Source of the DNA: Utricularia gibba
Taxonomy: Eukaryota; Streptophyta; Magnoliopsida; Lamiales; Lentibulariaceae
Direction of reading: 5' to 3'
Assembly: GCA_002189035.1 (NCBI GenBank)
Contig: NEEC01000002.1
Span: 2,542,001 to 2,606,000 of the forward strand
DNA: 64,000 nt
This document shows positions 41,301 to 52,567 of this stretch, piece after piece. The notes below the pieces were generated by a model, which saw only the letters and a list, made by a program, of their open reading frames with translations, was not told where the DNA came from and searched no databases. Position 1 is the first letter of the stretch. Each line of letters starts with the position of its first letter. A program made the position numbers and the translations under genes.

Positions 41301-42504
41301 TTCATGTAGTAAACACAATAAATTTCATCGTGAACAATATTTTTCTAGGAGACAATTGAATATGATATCACAAGCTTTGCAATTTCAAAATGGAGGCAAC
41401 CAAATCATTGTAGAGTACATGTCTTAAGTATTATTCACAACCATCAAGAATGATAAATATGAACATGAAAAGGCAAAAGGATTTAAGGATAAACCTGAAC
41501 ACGAAAGGATCGCAATGTAGATAAAATGAGGAAACCTAGAACCAGACGGACTGTACAAAACAATGGAAAGTGAATAGAAATCAGAAAAAAGTAAATACAG
41601 AAAGTTCTAGAAGAGTCCTGGTATGAGTAAGTCGGGGAATTATACTATCCATGAAACACATTTACCTGAATAAAGACTGTAGATCTTTGGCAATCTTAAT
41701 AAATTTCCTATAATTACAAATGGAGAAGCTAAAATGGATACGAGTAAGGAACCTGCAACAAAGCAACCTTTTAGGGAGTTGAGCAATTGTCACATCATAT
41801 ACCTCCAATCTGCTAAAAGCATTTCCCGAGGGCAAATATTATTTTATACAACAAGCTGCAGACCTGGAACCTTTACGGATAATATCACAAAAAATTCAAA
41901 ATAATGTTCATCGTCCACAGGTGAAAGATTCCATTTAGGTAATTTTGAAAGCTTGAAAAAGTTGATTTCACTTTCACTACTTCCAATAGTTTCTGTTCAA
42001 GACTACTTGGAAACACTGCAATACTTGAGGTTCGCTCTCAGTTTATTGAAGCTGTCTCAAAACAATCTAGATAACACTTCTTACCAATAAATGTACGAGG
42101 AACCACTCCAGGAAATTCCAAATGATCATACTAAACCCAAAAAAAAAAAGTAAAATTAAAATCAAAAGATTACTAAATCTGAAAAAGCGGGTTGAGCCAA
42201 AGACGGTTTTTACCTTATCAAAATTGAGTCGATGATACAAAATGTCGTGCATTGCCTGAAGAATGAAACAGGGAATAAATTAAAAGCAACAGATGCCGCA
42301 CATCTCCCTTAACTAAAGAATCCAAAGCTTAAGATCAGGAAACAAAAAAAGAGCAGATCTTTCAATCACAATCGCCAAGACAATACAGAGTATTACAAAT
42401 CCAACCTGAATATTAAAGCTTTCTTCAACCTTGGTGTAAGGTGCCAGGAAAACATAAAAGATAGCAATTGAACCCAGTAAAATATCGTAACCTGAAACAC
42501 CCAT
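38301..42504 (-). CDS. ALG12: Dol-P-Man:Man7GlcNAc2-PP-dolichol alpha-1,6-mannosyltransferase (ALG12/EBS4)
   Basis: ER-membrane GT22 enzyme that adds the eighth mannose to the lipid-linked N-glycan precursor and so affects ER-associated degradation. Many short exons lie on the minus strand. The preferred start is [15 protein letters not shown] (ATG 42504); an in-frame upstream ATG at 42561 (MKNLSFLS) is possible. Landmarks in order: [34 protein letters not shown] then [67 protein letters not shown] joined to [13 protein letters not shown] then [19 protein letters not shown] (39910-40015), [13 protein letters not shown] (about 39670), [39 protein letters not shown] and the final exon [14 protein letters not shown] ending WPGC at TGA 38301. 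The frame is intact wherever checked. Confidence 0.93.
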
Positions 42505-42819
42505 CAAGCAGTCGAATTCGACGACTGTTCTCAGCACTGATAGAAATGATAGGTTCTTCAATAAACGGAATCACACATCACAATACCGGAAGGACGAAGG
42601 AATGCTAAGCTCAGAGCCATTCTTGAGACAAATATCGCAAAATCGTTCAAACTCAGCAACGATTATCAGCTACCGCCATCCAGGTATTCATCCCCCTAAC
42701 TACGAACATTATGAATTCCGTAAATACTACTTTTTATCTTTGAAAAAAAAAATCCCAAATATTCTAAAAAACAAAGAAAACATCTCCAAACCGGAATGAT
42801 TGATTTAATTTGCAATTAA

Positions 42820-43049
42820 GGGCTTATTCTGTATACATTTTCCAATTGTATTCTTATTTTACAGAATGAGATTGTAAAAACAAATAGAACAAAAATACTT
42901 TTTAATTATTCATTCTTATACAATTTAAATTCCCATTCTTAAAAAATGTACTATAAACTCATAATGTAAAAACAATCTTTCTCATTTTCCTCATTCTTAT
43001 TCTTAATAAAATGAGATTGTAAAATGTAGAATATGTGCAGAACATACCC
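42820..43049. mobile_element. Tourist-like MITE (PIF/Harbinger type), 230 bp
   Basis: The element begins GGGCTTATTCTGTATACATT, and the reverse complement of its end begins GGGTATGTTCTGCACATATT. The two termini share a GGG start and a TTCTG core, with differences that are mostly transitions. It is flanked by TAA at 42817-42819 and TAA at 43050-43052, the three-base target duplication typical of PIF/Harbinger elements. It is AT-rich and non-coding. The class is inferred from TSD and termini only. Confidence 0.6.
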
Positions 43050-43097
43050 TAATACTTGATATTATTAGAAAATATATTTTCGATGTGATTATAATAG

Positions 43098-43118
43098 ATA
43101 TATATATATATATATATA
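43098..43118. repeat. (TA)n microsatellite
   Basis: About ten TA dinucleotides lie just to the right of the 230-bp MITE, downstream of the SPOC gene. Confidence 0.85.
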
Positions 43119-43292
43119 ATATTTTTTTAAGTGATGATATAAGGAATGTGAAGCAAGTGACAAAGCCAGTCAAGTGTATTTCTCCAATTTCACCAAGGGG
43201 GCACAACTTGTAGTAAAACATGCCTATCAGGCAGCACTGGTGAACATGTTGGGACAACTTGAAGACCTCTCCAGAGGAAGCAACAAAACGCA

Positions 43293-46200
43293 TCAGTTGC
43301 CTTTGCCGTGCTGAATTTGCTGCAGCAGTGATGCAGCTAGCTGTAGAGTTGCCTGCAGCCGCTTCTGCGGATCAGCATCGGTATCATCCTGACCACTGTT
43401 TGGGAGGAACTGCTGGTTCATCTGAGAACCAGAATGAAACTCTCTCTGAGAAGACATTGCATTAAGAGCCTGCTGCAGTTGCTGTCCCTGACCCAAGTGC
43501 GACTGGTTGTTGCTTGGAACAGACTCTGTGGGAATAGTCCGATTGTTCTGAGCGATGCTCAATGAGTTCCCTGATGGTTTGTATTCTCCTGCACCCAGTG
43601 CAGCATTTGAGTGACCCTGTTGTCCAAGAAGAGAAGCCAGCTGAGTCATTTGTTCAGCTGGGAATGAAGGTTTCTCTGCGGAGAGGAGCTTGCTATTCCC
43701 ATGAACAACTGGAACACCTGGTGTATAACTAGCAGCAGTTGCCTCCTGATTTTGTTGAGGGAGTGGGTTGTAATAATGAGCTGCAGAATTGAAAGATGAT
43801 GAAGGTAACTGAACACTTCTAGCAACTGGATCATGGAGATGCCAGTTCTCTCCATGGGAATTAGAATCCTGACTGTAAATCTGGTTTTGCACATTTGAGG
43901 CCTGCAAAGTGTCTATGGACTGAGAGGATCCTGCAAACTTATCATTCAGGGAGTTCACAGGCGGCTTCTCGTAGGCAGCAAAAGGTGGAGTCCGTAGGTA
44001 AGGTCCTGGCTGTGAGCTTGGGTTCTGGTCTGCTGCATCGAGGTCGAATGATGTGAAACTTTTATCCCGAACTTCATTCTGGTAAAGGGAGGACCCATAG
44101 CTAGTTCCTCCAGGTGCATCTGACCTTAAAACAACACCAGAGATGCTGAGTTTCCCAGGTACTTTCAGAACTTTCTCAGAGAAATCGGATGGAGGTACAA
44201 GAAAAAGCGTTGTGTTTTCATCCAGTTTTGCTACAGCTGCACGCTGCTTCTCACCAAGGTAGTTCATGAATTCATTATAATACGAGATATCGGGGTCGTT
44301 TGCAGGGACAAAAAACACAACGCATGCACTAGAAGCCTGATAGTAATGCTTTGCAAGCATGTCTAGACTAGTCCTTGCTGTGCAGTCAATATACTCAGGT
44401 CTGTGTGTGAGAAAATCATTCCATCAGTCATTTTGCAGCATCATAACACAAAAAGTAACACATTAGAAATGGTCAAATATGAATAATCATGACAACAGAA
44501 TACTTACAAGGGCATGTCCGGCGGTTTTCCAACTGGAAAGCATCGAGCACGGCAAATGGGTGTCCCTCCCTTAGCTATCAGTCCCTCCCACTTCCATACC
44601 TCTTTGGCAGACGGTCCATGTAAGTCAGGAGTTGTTCTTCTCTTATCAGGAAGAGGCAATGGCATCGATCCAGGTGAGAAATCATCAAAAGAAGCAGCAT
44701 TCCTGTGACTGCCTCTCTCCCTGAAGGGCTGGGAGTTGTTGAGTAATCGTTCAGGGACTGGTGTATATCCAGAATGCCTGGTATCATAGTTCTTATCAAG
44801 TACAGATGGTGGAGGAATATCTCGAGGATGAAAACTATGTTTTTCTTTATCAAAGTCAGCAAACGGGTACTCAGGCAGTTCAGTCTCAGGAAGCAGATTG
44901 TTGGTTTTGAGTTTCTTGGTTTCACGCAAGATTGACGCATCCTCTGGCAAATCCCAAGGTTCACCATAAATCGGTTCCCGTCGATAGAAATCAGGAGAAT
45001 ACTCACGAATACGGCCAGGTACGTTTCTGGGGCTAACTGGAGGATCATAAGCATTTCTTTGTAATCCCAGCTCAGATCCCTGTCCTGGAAACCTCCTGAA
45101 CTCATGCTCAGCATTTCCATGACGCCATAAACCACGAGAATCATAATCCGGGATATGAGGGGGAGATCGAGTGTCATGTTCTCTAGGAAAGCGATCATAA
45201 TCTCTCTCAGAATGGAAGTTCTCATACATATTCGAGTGTCCATAAGGCAACACCATGTGAGGCGATGGTGGAGCATTTCTTGAGTCTCTGTCCCTGTCTC
45301 TACCAGATGGTCCATAATCATTTCTTGCAAAGCAAATACGTACTCGAGGATTGGCAAACAGTTTCCCTTGCAGTGTTTCTTTAGCCCTGAAGGCTGACAT
45401 GGCAGTTGTAAAACGAACGAAGGCATAAGTGCGACCGGGAAGGTAGTTATTTTCTCAATCTCTCCAAAGGGAGAAAAAGCCTTCCTTAGAACAAACTCAT
45501 CCACTTTCAACTGAGCAGGGAATCCAATCCACAAAACCTCACTAGGTTCTTCAGTATCTTTGTCAATCATCCTAGATTTGTGCGCATATGATCGCTCGGG
45601 ACTGGAGTGACGTGCTCTTGAGTCATATTCTAGAGGAGATTCTCTTGATATTGGGTATGGTTCATCACGCAATGGCATTACTGATTTCTCCTGCAAAAAA
45701 CAAATTGCATGAAGGCTAAATGGACTATTTCAGAACAGAAACCTGCAAGCTGAGAAAAGTATTTATTCAAGGAAGACAGAGCAAAAATTAACGTCCCCAC
45801 AGAACAAATTCAATCAACCGGAAACTGATGAACATCCTTTCAAAGAAATGAATTGAACGCCTTCATTCATGGCATCTGGTGAATTAGAGTTCAAGAACAA
45901 ACATTGCACAAATCAACTTCATCAGCATCAGAGCATTACTACAGAACCAGTTTAGCCTAAGAGGTCAAACGTCTGTAATGATTGAAAATGGCTATATGAA
46001 ACCATTGAAAACACAAAAACTCGAGGGACACAGCAATTAGGAAATGGGGTCGTAGTAGCAGTAAAATAAAGGAAGTGCACAGCTCAAGGATTCGATTATA
46101 GAATCTTCTATTGCGCACAATGCCATGCGCTATGGAGTTGAAGTCTGCATTATGTTCTATGATCTGAAATCGTACGCAAACTGGCATGTATGTGTTGTAC

Positions 46201-48510
46201 TGTATAACCAATTGTATTTCTCCTTTTGGCTGCAACAAATGTGAAACCACAGAGACATACTTGTCGTCGCTAAAACAATCTGCACACGGTACAAGCTCAA
46301 GAAAATCCACCAACTCAACCATTCTTTCTTCCCCTGTGCAAACAAATCCATTCAGATTTTTTCTTGATGTCTGAGATACAAGTAAAGCAGTTCGTGCCGA
46401 TGAGAAAATGCACATCTGTTGCCATACTCTGAGATTCAATGCTTCACTTTGTTAATTGTTGCATCAATAAGCCATTTGGTGTCTGTATACTGAAATGAAC
46501 AGCCCATCAATGAAGAAGTGAACTCACATCAAACCTTCAGTATAATCACTCAATCTGTATCTTAAGCAACTGCTTGGTATTTGATCATTCACCACCAGTA
46601 GAATTTTCAAAAACAATGGAGCATACATCTCAAAGGTGCACCAATTACAGCAGCCTGGACAGAAACATCACTCTTTTTCTGGAAAGTATATGTTGCAAAT
46701 TCAAGAGCATGGAACTGAGTGGAATTGCAGCATATGTCTCACATGATGGTGCATCAAAACTGAACAAATTTTCTATCACTGAATTCCTCAGTTGCAAACG
46801 AACAATGAATTTTGGTGCATGGAAATTGTTTCAACAACCCGGGATGAGGTTTGGGCACCCCATCAAAATGAGAAATGATGAGCAGCTCTGAAGTTACATG
46901 ATTGCTGCATTGCAAGAGATAAGTATTCTTCTTAGAGACATGAGTCTGAGGCAAGCAAAGGTCTTATTACTATGAATTGACATTTCCATATCTTGCAATG
47001 GCATGTGCATGCATTGGTTACAGCTGTTGAAATCTCTCACTTCAAGCTAAATCAAGCTCTAATGCAGTCAATCCGTAATCATGCTTCAGCAGGAGCCTCC
47101 CTAGGCTCAAGTCCACCAAAAAGTGCTTCAGACTTCATAACCATGTGAACCCAGGTTTTTTCTGGAGTGACCTTTACAGGAGGATTTGATCATGCTACTC
47201 AAACTTAGAAATGTTCATTTCATTCACCTTAATCCGTGTGTATGAAATGACTTGCCATGGAGCAATAGAGGAAAACTAGATTCATGTAAACTCATCAACT
47301 ATCCTGAGCACATACCAAAATCAAGCAGGACAGAAAACTGAAGAGGAAAATAACAGATTCTGATATCATGCATAAACATATTAACAATCACAAAATGTCA
47401 AATATTGCACATTGATAGGCATAGCAAGGGTGTCCACAAAAAGGATGAAGTGGCTCTTAAAGGGACAGAATACACAGCATTGCCTAGGAAAAGTTTTTTT
47501 AGAATCCTCTTCTCGTACATATTTATATTTATTTTATTTTTAATGCCTTTGTAAGTGATTATTCTGGAAAACAGTGGACATTCCATTGTTCTAGAGACAG
47601 AGCAACACTCTATGCAGTTTCACATACAAGACTACTCAAATTAGAACTTGGGTGAAATGTCGACCATCTTGAACTTGACATGCAACTAATGCCTATGACA
47701 TTGCCTTCTATTGATGAACTAGTGCAACTGTCTTGCTCAAACACCATGGACAAATGGATAATGATCTCCTGGGTTTTCACAATCACCTCGGGATATAAAG
47801 ATCTGGCTTTTCCATACTGTAAGTATGTATAAAAGTAATCATTCATGGCATTCAAATCTTACAACTAGGCATAATGTATGGAGTGATCCTATACTGCTCA
47901 AAGGATAAGTGAAGATCGGGATCAGAATGGAAGAATGTGAACGGTAAGGATGAATAAAAAAGGCTAAGGAATCAGGAAATTTGGCTGGATTGCTTTTCTT
48001 ATGATGAAGTCAGCATGCCCGTTTCAGGATTATCATGGCCTCATAGAAATGTGACTGGTTTGTGGGAAACATCATCTAGAATATTTTCATGATGCATTCA
48101 CAAATACGTTGTATTAGCCAGCAAAACGTTCCACTAAAATGGCAATAAACTGAAATACATGTGCAGGAGATAACTTTAAAACGAAACCATAAAAGAGTTG
48201 CAAGAAGATTGACCACACTAACCGGCTTTGCAAACTCAATCTTAAGTGGATTTCCAGCAAGACTGTAACCTTGTAGCTCCCTGATTGCAGCAAATGCATC
48301 TTCTTCATTTATAAAGTTAATGAAAGCATAGCTCCGACCAGGATGAAAAGCTACGCTCTCAAGGTGCCCGAATTGGGCAAATTCGCGAGCTACATCACTT
48401 TCAGTTAAACTGTGAGAAAGATTCCCCACCCACAGGTGCCTTGAAGGAGGGTTATTTCCCCTGTGAGATTTCTCTTCTGGTCTTGAGAGGTAATCTCTAC
48501 GAGGCCTCAT
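43293..48510 (-). CDS. RRM and SPOC-domain protein (At4g12640-like, FPA/SPEN family) with a one-base frameshift
   Basis: Probably a nuclear RNA-processing or transcription-termination factor. Exon 1 (48510-48223) encodes MRPRRDYLSRPEEK and RRM1: HLWVGNLSHSLTESDVARE, then SYAFINFINEEDAFAAI. A 2.5-kb intron separates it from exon 2 (45690-44508), with RRM2 (EVLWIGFPAQLKVDEFVLRK, then TYAFVRFTTAMSAFRAKETL), a low-complexity region, WDLPEDASILRETKKLK and the start of the SPOC domain (WKWEGLIAKGGTPICRARCF). Exon 3 (44400-43293) continues PEYIDCTARTSLDMLAKHYY then TTLFLVPPSDFSEKVLKVPG, with a Gln-rich tail. In RRM2 the frame breaks near 45436: EIEKITTFP continues as GRTYAFVRF only if one base is added in the CCGGG run. 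With that base all phases agree (859 residues). Confidence 0.9.
45691..48222 (-). other. Long first intron of the SPOC gene
   Basis: This 2.5-kb intron is much longer than others in the window. It contains a 160-codon minus-strand open frame (46439-45957) that I do not recognise, and no clear transposon ends. Long first introns often carry regulatory sequence in plants, but nothing specific is visible here. Confidence 0.5.
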
Positions 48511-49434
48511 TCTGGCATCCCTAGTGCTCTGTTGAAAAACATAAACAACCAATAACCCATACGGGAACGCTTTACACAACCCGAAAATCCCGAATCTGAA
48601 TAAATAATGGAAATAGCAGTTCTCAAAATCAAATCACCCCAACTAATTCAAGTTTAAGAAGAAGCGCGAATCAAGCAAAAAAAAAAAAAAAGAGAACTTT
48701 GATTTAAATAAAAAAGGAAATCGCTTTCTACCCAATAATTAAGCTTCTTGCTAGGGCGCGCGCGCCGCAAAATCAGAATAAAGCATTTACTCGCACGAAT
48801 CAAAGGTAGCAGTGGATGAACTGAGAGCTCGACACTAACCATGAAAAAGAAAACTCGCTCTGAGAAGAGGGATAGCCGACTCTCGCACGGCAGAACTTCA
48901 AATCTTCCAGTTCACAAAACCCGTCAAGATAACGTTTTTCTCTTCTTCTTTATTATTCTAATTTATTTTTCCATTGAAGGGACCGAATTGCAATATAAAT
49001 TTCTGGTGGGGGTGAAAGAGAGAATTCCGAAATGGTCCTATCACCCTCTGGGAGCAAATCAATGCCGATTGGCCGACATTGACAAAAGAATTAAATTTGA
49101 GGTGGGACCCAAATACAATTTCACCTTTTCATATGGGAAAAAGCGAAATAACGCATATTTCAATGGCTCATAAAACATTTCTGAAAAAAAAAAGGAACGA
49201 AAATACTAAGAAAATCAAGACTTTTTCGAAATTCATAAAAAAGACTGCCGCCGGGGGCTGAGTAAAGTAGAGTCAGTGAAGATAAAAGCGGGTGTACTTC
49301 ACGAAAAACAGCCACCGACCGCGGTAGATGTCCATTTACCGGCGTCCTGGGGTTCCACTCCGGCGGCCGTCGTGGCTCTAGACACTCTCCGTTGAAGAGA
49401 TAGAGAGAAGAGTGTAGTGTAGACTCTGGGGGGA
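48511..49434. other. Divergent promoter region (SPOC gene, minus; DUF630/632 gene, plus)
   Basis: The two start codons face apart across about 920 bp. Bases 48511-48840 probably include the SPOC-gene 5' UTR, possibly with a leader intron. A GC dinucleotide run lies at about 48756-48765. Bases 49250-49434 are the GC-richer leader of the DUF630/632 gene. No exon is called. Confidence 0.5.
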
Positions 49435-52090
49435 ATGGGCTGCGCAACTTCGAAGCTTGACAACGAGGACACAGTTTGGCGGTGCAAGGAGCGCCGCCGC
49501 CTCATCAAGGAAGCCGTCTACGCCCGGAATTATCTCTCCGCCGCACATTCCGACTACTGCCGCTCCCTCCGCGTCACCGGCGCGGCTCTCCTCGCGTTCG
49601 CCTCCGGCGAACCTCTCACTGTGTCGCATCACGCCCCGGCAGTCTTCCTCCGCGGCGATTCTCCACCTCACATTCCTTATGTTCCACCTTCACCGTCGAT
49701 TCGCCACCCCCCGCCTCCATCAGTCATGTCATCCCATCGGCCTGCTCCGCCGCCGATCCGGCGAAATAAGCATATGAAGCTCCCCCACATTCTATCCGAC
49801 ACCTCCTCGCCGCCACCCAGCCATAAATTCACCTACAAGGCGAGAGCAAATTCTACTTACTCAAGCACGCCTTCCCAAGGTTCGTCCATCTGGCATTGGG
49901 ACAATTTCTACCCTCCACCTTCTCCCCCTGATTCCGAGTACTTTCAGCATCTCCAAAACAGCAAGAACCCTAAACCCCCAAATCATGATCAAGTCGATTA
50001 CGCCGTTAATGGAAACAATGAAACAGCTCCCAGCCTTAGATCTTACTCCAATACCCATCATTCTGCAGCAAGCCACCACTTTGATGACCGATCATCAAAC
50101 TTCTCCACATACTCGAAAAGAAATGTCCAGAAAGATGGGCAGAATCCGGACAGATGGGAGAGTGAAGAGGAAACTGAGAGAGAGGAGGTGCAGTGCAGTG
50201 AATGGGGAGATCGGTATAGCACCACAAGTAGCTCAAATGACGAGGATTTGAAGTCAAGATCCGATTTTGGGAGGAGATCGGATTATGGGTTGGGGAGAAT
50301 GAGCCGCCGGCGAAGGCGAATACAGATTCTAAGTATTCCAGCAGATTGGAGAAGATTTCTTCTGAGGAAGATGGAAAATCTTCTGTTAGTTGGGGAGATG
50401 GGAATCGTGAGAGTCTGAACCCGGACAGGAGAATTGTGGTACGCCACAAAGATCTGGCAGAGATCGCGGCAGCGATCAAGGAATATTTTGATAAGGCTGC
50501 TTCTGCAGGGGAACAGGTTTCCGAGATACTTGAAACGGGCAGGGCTCAGTTTGATCGGAGCTTTAAGCAGTTGAAAAGTACGTTTTTTTATAAGAATAAC
50601 ATGATGCTTCTGCATGTGGATTACTTGTTAAACGATTCTGTGTGTGTTTTCACAGAGACTGTGTATCATTCTAGTGGAATGTTGAGCAAATTGACCTCTA
50701 GCTGGACATCAAAGCCTCCTTTGGCTGTCAGATATCAGTTTGACTTCGTTGCACTTGAGCAACAGGGTGGCACGAGAAGCCTTTGTTCAACTATGGAACG
50801 ACTGTTGGCGTGGGAGAAGAAATTGTATGAGGAGGTTAAGGTATTGCTCTTTGCCAACCTTGTTGAGTTTGATCACCTATGGGAAAATGCTGTGAATTTG
50901 GTGCTCTGCTTGGTTTGTTTTTTGCAGCCAGTTAATTGCCAGTACTTGATTTTGTCTGGTACATGTAGGCTAGAGAAGGTGTGAAAATTGAGCAAGAGAA
51001 GAAACTGTCTTCACTTCAAAGCCAAGAGTATCGTGGCGAATGCGACACAAAGTTGGACAAGACGAAAGCAACGATCAAGAGGCTTCAATCCCTAATTGCA
51101 GTGACATCTCAGGCAGTGTCAACTACATCAGCTGCCATTCTTGGTCTCAGAGACTCAGATCTCATCCCACAGCTCGTTGAACTTTGTCATGGGTAATAAC
51201 TTCTTTGTCCTGGTTGCATTTGGATATCAGTTGCTTCTTGGTTTCGATTTGAGTGAGCAGTTCACTCGTATTGCTTGCTGTCTTAGTAGTTGCTTGTTGA
51301 AAACAGGTTCATGTACATGTGGAGAGCAATGAATCAGTTCCATGAAGCGCAGAACGACATAGTACAGCAGGTTCGTGGCCTTGTCACACAGATGAACAGG
51401 GGTGATTGCACATCCGATCTTCATAAGCAGGCAACTTGCTATCTTGAATCAGCAGTTTCTGAGTGGCACTCAAGTTTCTTCCGGCTTATTAAGTTCCAAC
51501 GTGACTTCATCCGTGCTCTCAATGGCTGGTTCAAACTCACCCTCCTTCCTGTTAACAATGAACCAGACCACCCCAGAAGGGAACTAGGCAAAGTTGCCGG
51601 TTTCATGGATGAGTGGAATCTAGCTATTGACCGTGTCCCTGATACGGTTGCATCTGAAGCCATCAAAAGCTTCATCAATGTCGTTCATTCAATATCCTTG
51701 AAGCAAACAGAGGAGCTCAAGATCAAAAAAAGAACTGAAACTGTGTCCAAAGAGCTGGAGAAAAAGGCTTCCTCCCTGAGGAACATTGAGAAAAAGTATT
51801 ATCTCTCCTACTCCACTGTTGGCATACGGCTTCCTGATTCTAGACCGGATAGTGGCCATATTTTAGATTCTAGGGATCCATTATCTGAGAAAAAAGCAGA
51901 GCTTGCTATTTTCCAGGGGCGGGTTGAGGACGAAATGCTTCGGCACTCGAAGGCGGTAGAAGTTACGCGAGCAATGACACTGAACAACCTTCAAACAGGA
52001 TTGCCTGGAGTTTTTCAGGCCATGACCGGTTTCTCCGCCTTGATCACTGAAGCTCTTGAGGGCGTGTGCACATCTTCTTACTCCATTTAG
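49435..52090 (+). CDS. DUF630/DUF632 (NRG2/REL2-like) protein with a one-base frameshift
   Basis: Plant-specific membrane-associated regulator family that includes nitrate regulatory NRG2 and rice REL2. It starts [20 protein letters not shown], with an N-myristoylation-type MGC and the DUF630 motif ([17 protein letters not shown] then [14 protein letters not shown]). A Pro/Ser-rich linker follows, then the DUF632 coiled coil ([93 protein letters not shown]). Exons: 49435-50577, 50656-50840, 50969-51192, 51307-52090. Near 50288 the frame shifts: one more base in the GGG run makes SDYG continue as [16 protein letters not shown], all exon phases then agree, and the product is 778 residues. As written it stops at 50418. 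Confidence 0.92.
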
Positions 52091-52567
52091 TTCATATATC
52101 ACACAGCTACTAGGATCTGCATCTCTATTTCAGTTGAGTTTCTTTTTTTGGATTTCAGACAAAATGGAAAGCAGGAGCTTCTCCCTCCATGGAGATTTTG
52201 TCTTTCAAGTCTCTTTCCACTCTTGTATTCGTGCTTTGACCATGTGAATATGTCAAATGTCTGCAAGCTCATCACCTGATGGGCTGTGTTTACCATATAA
52301 TGGGTGCGGATGAATTGGACAACACAGGAAAAATTATCATTCAAAATAGAGGTTTCTAAGCCAGGAAATTCTTCTATGCACAATTGTTTGGCAAAATCAA
52401 CATCCACTGTTATCAACAATAGAAGGTAATGCTCTACCAAAATAAACATCAAACAATACCGATACTCTTGATGCTCAACCAGAGGAACTTTTTTGAAACC
52501 ACAGTATAAGACTAATTCATTTGCACAGAAACCAGTGAAAATGAGCCAAGTGATACACAAGACTAAC
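52091..52567. other. Convergent 3' UTRs of the DUF630/632 and AGC kinase genes
   Basis: The two stop codons face each other across 477 bp. The stretch is probably shared 3' UTR, with potential for overlapping antisense transcripts. No other feature is seen. Confidence 0.6.

Larger units (their letters stand above)
42505..43292. other. Intergenic region holding a 230-bp MITE and (TA)n
   Basis: ALG12 upstream region and 3' flank of the SPOC gene. It contains the Tourist-like element at 42820-43049 and a TA microsatellite at about 43098-43118. No gene is recognised. Confidence 0.6.
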
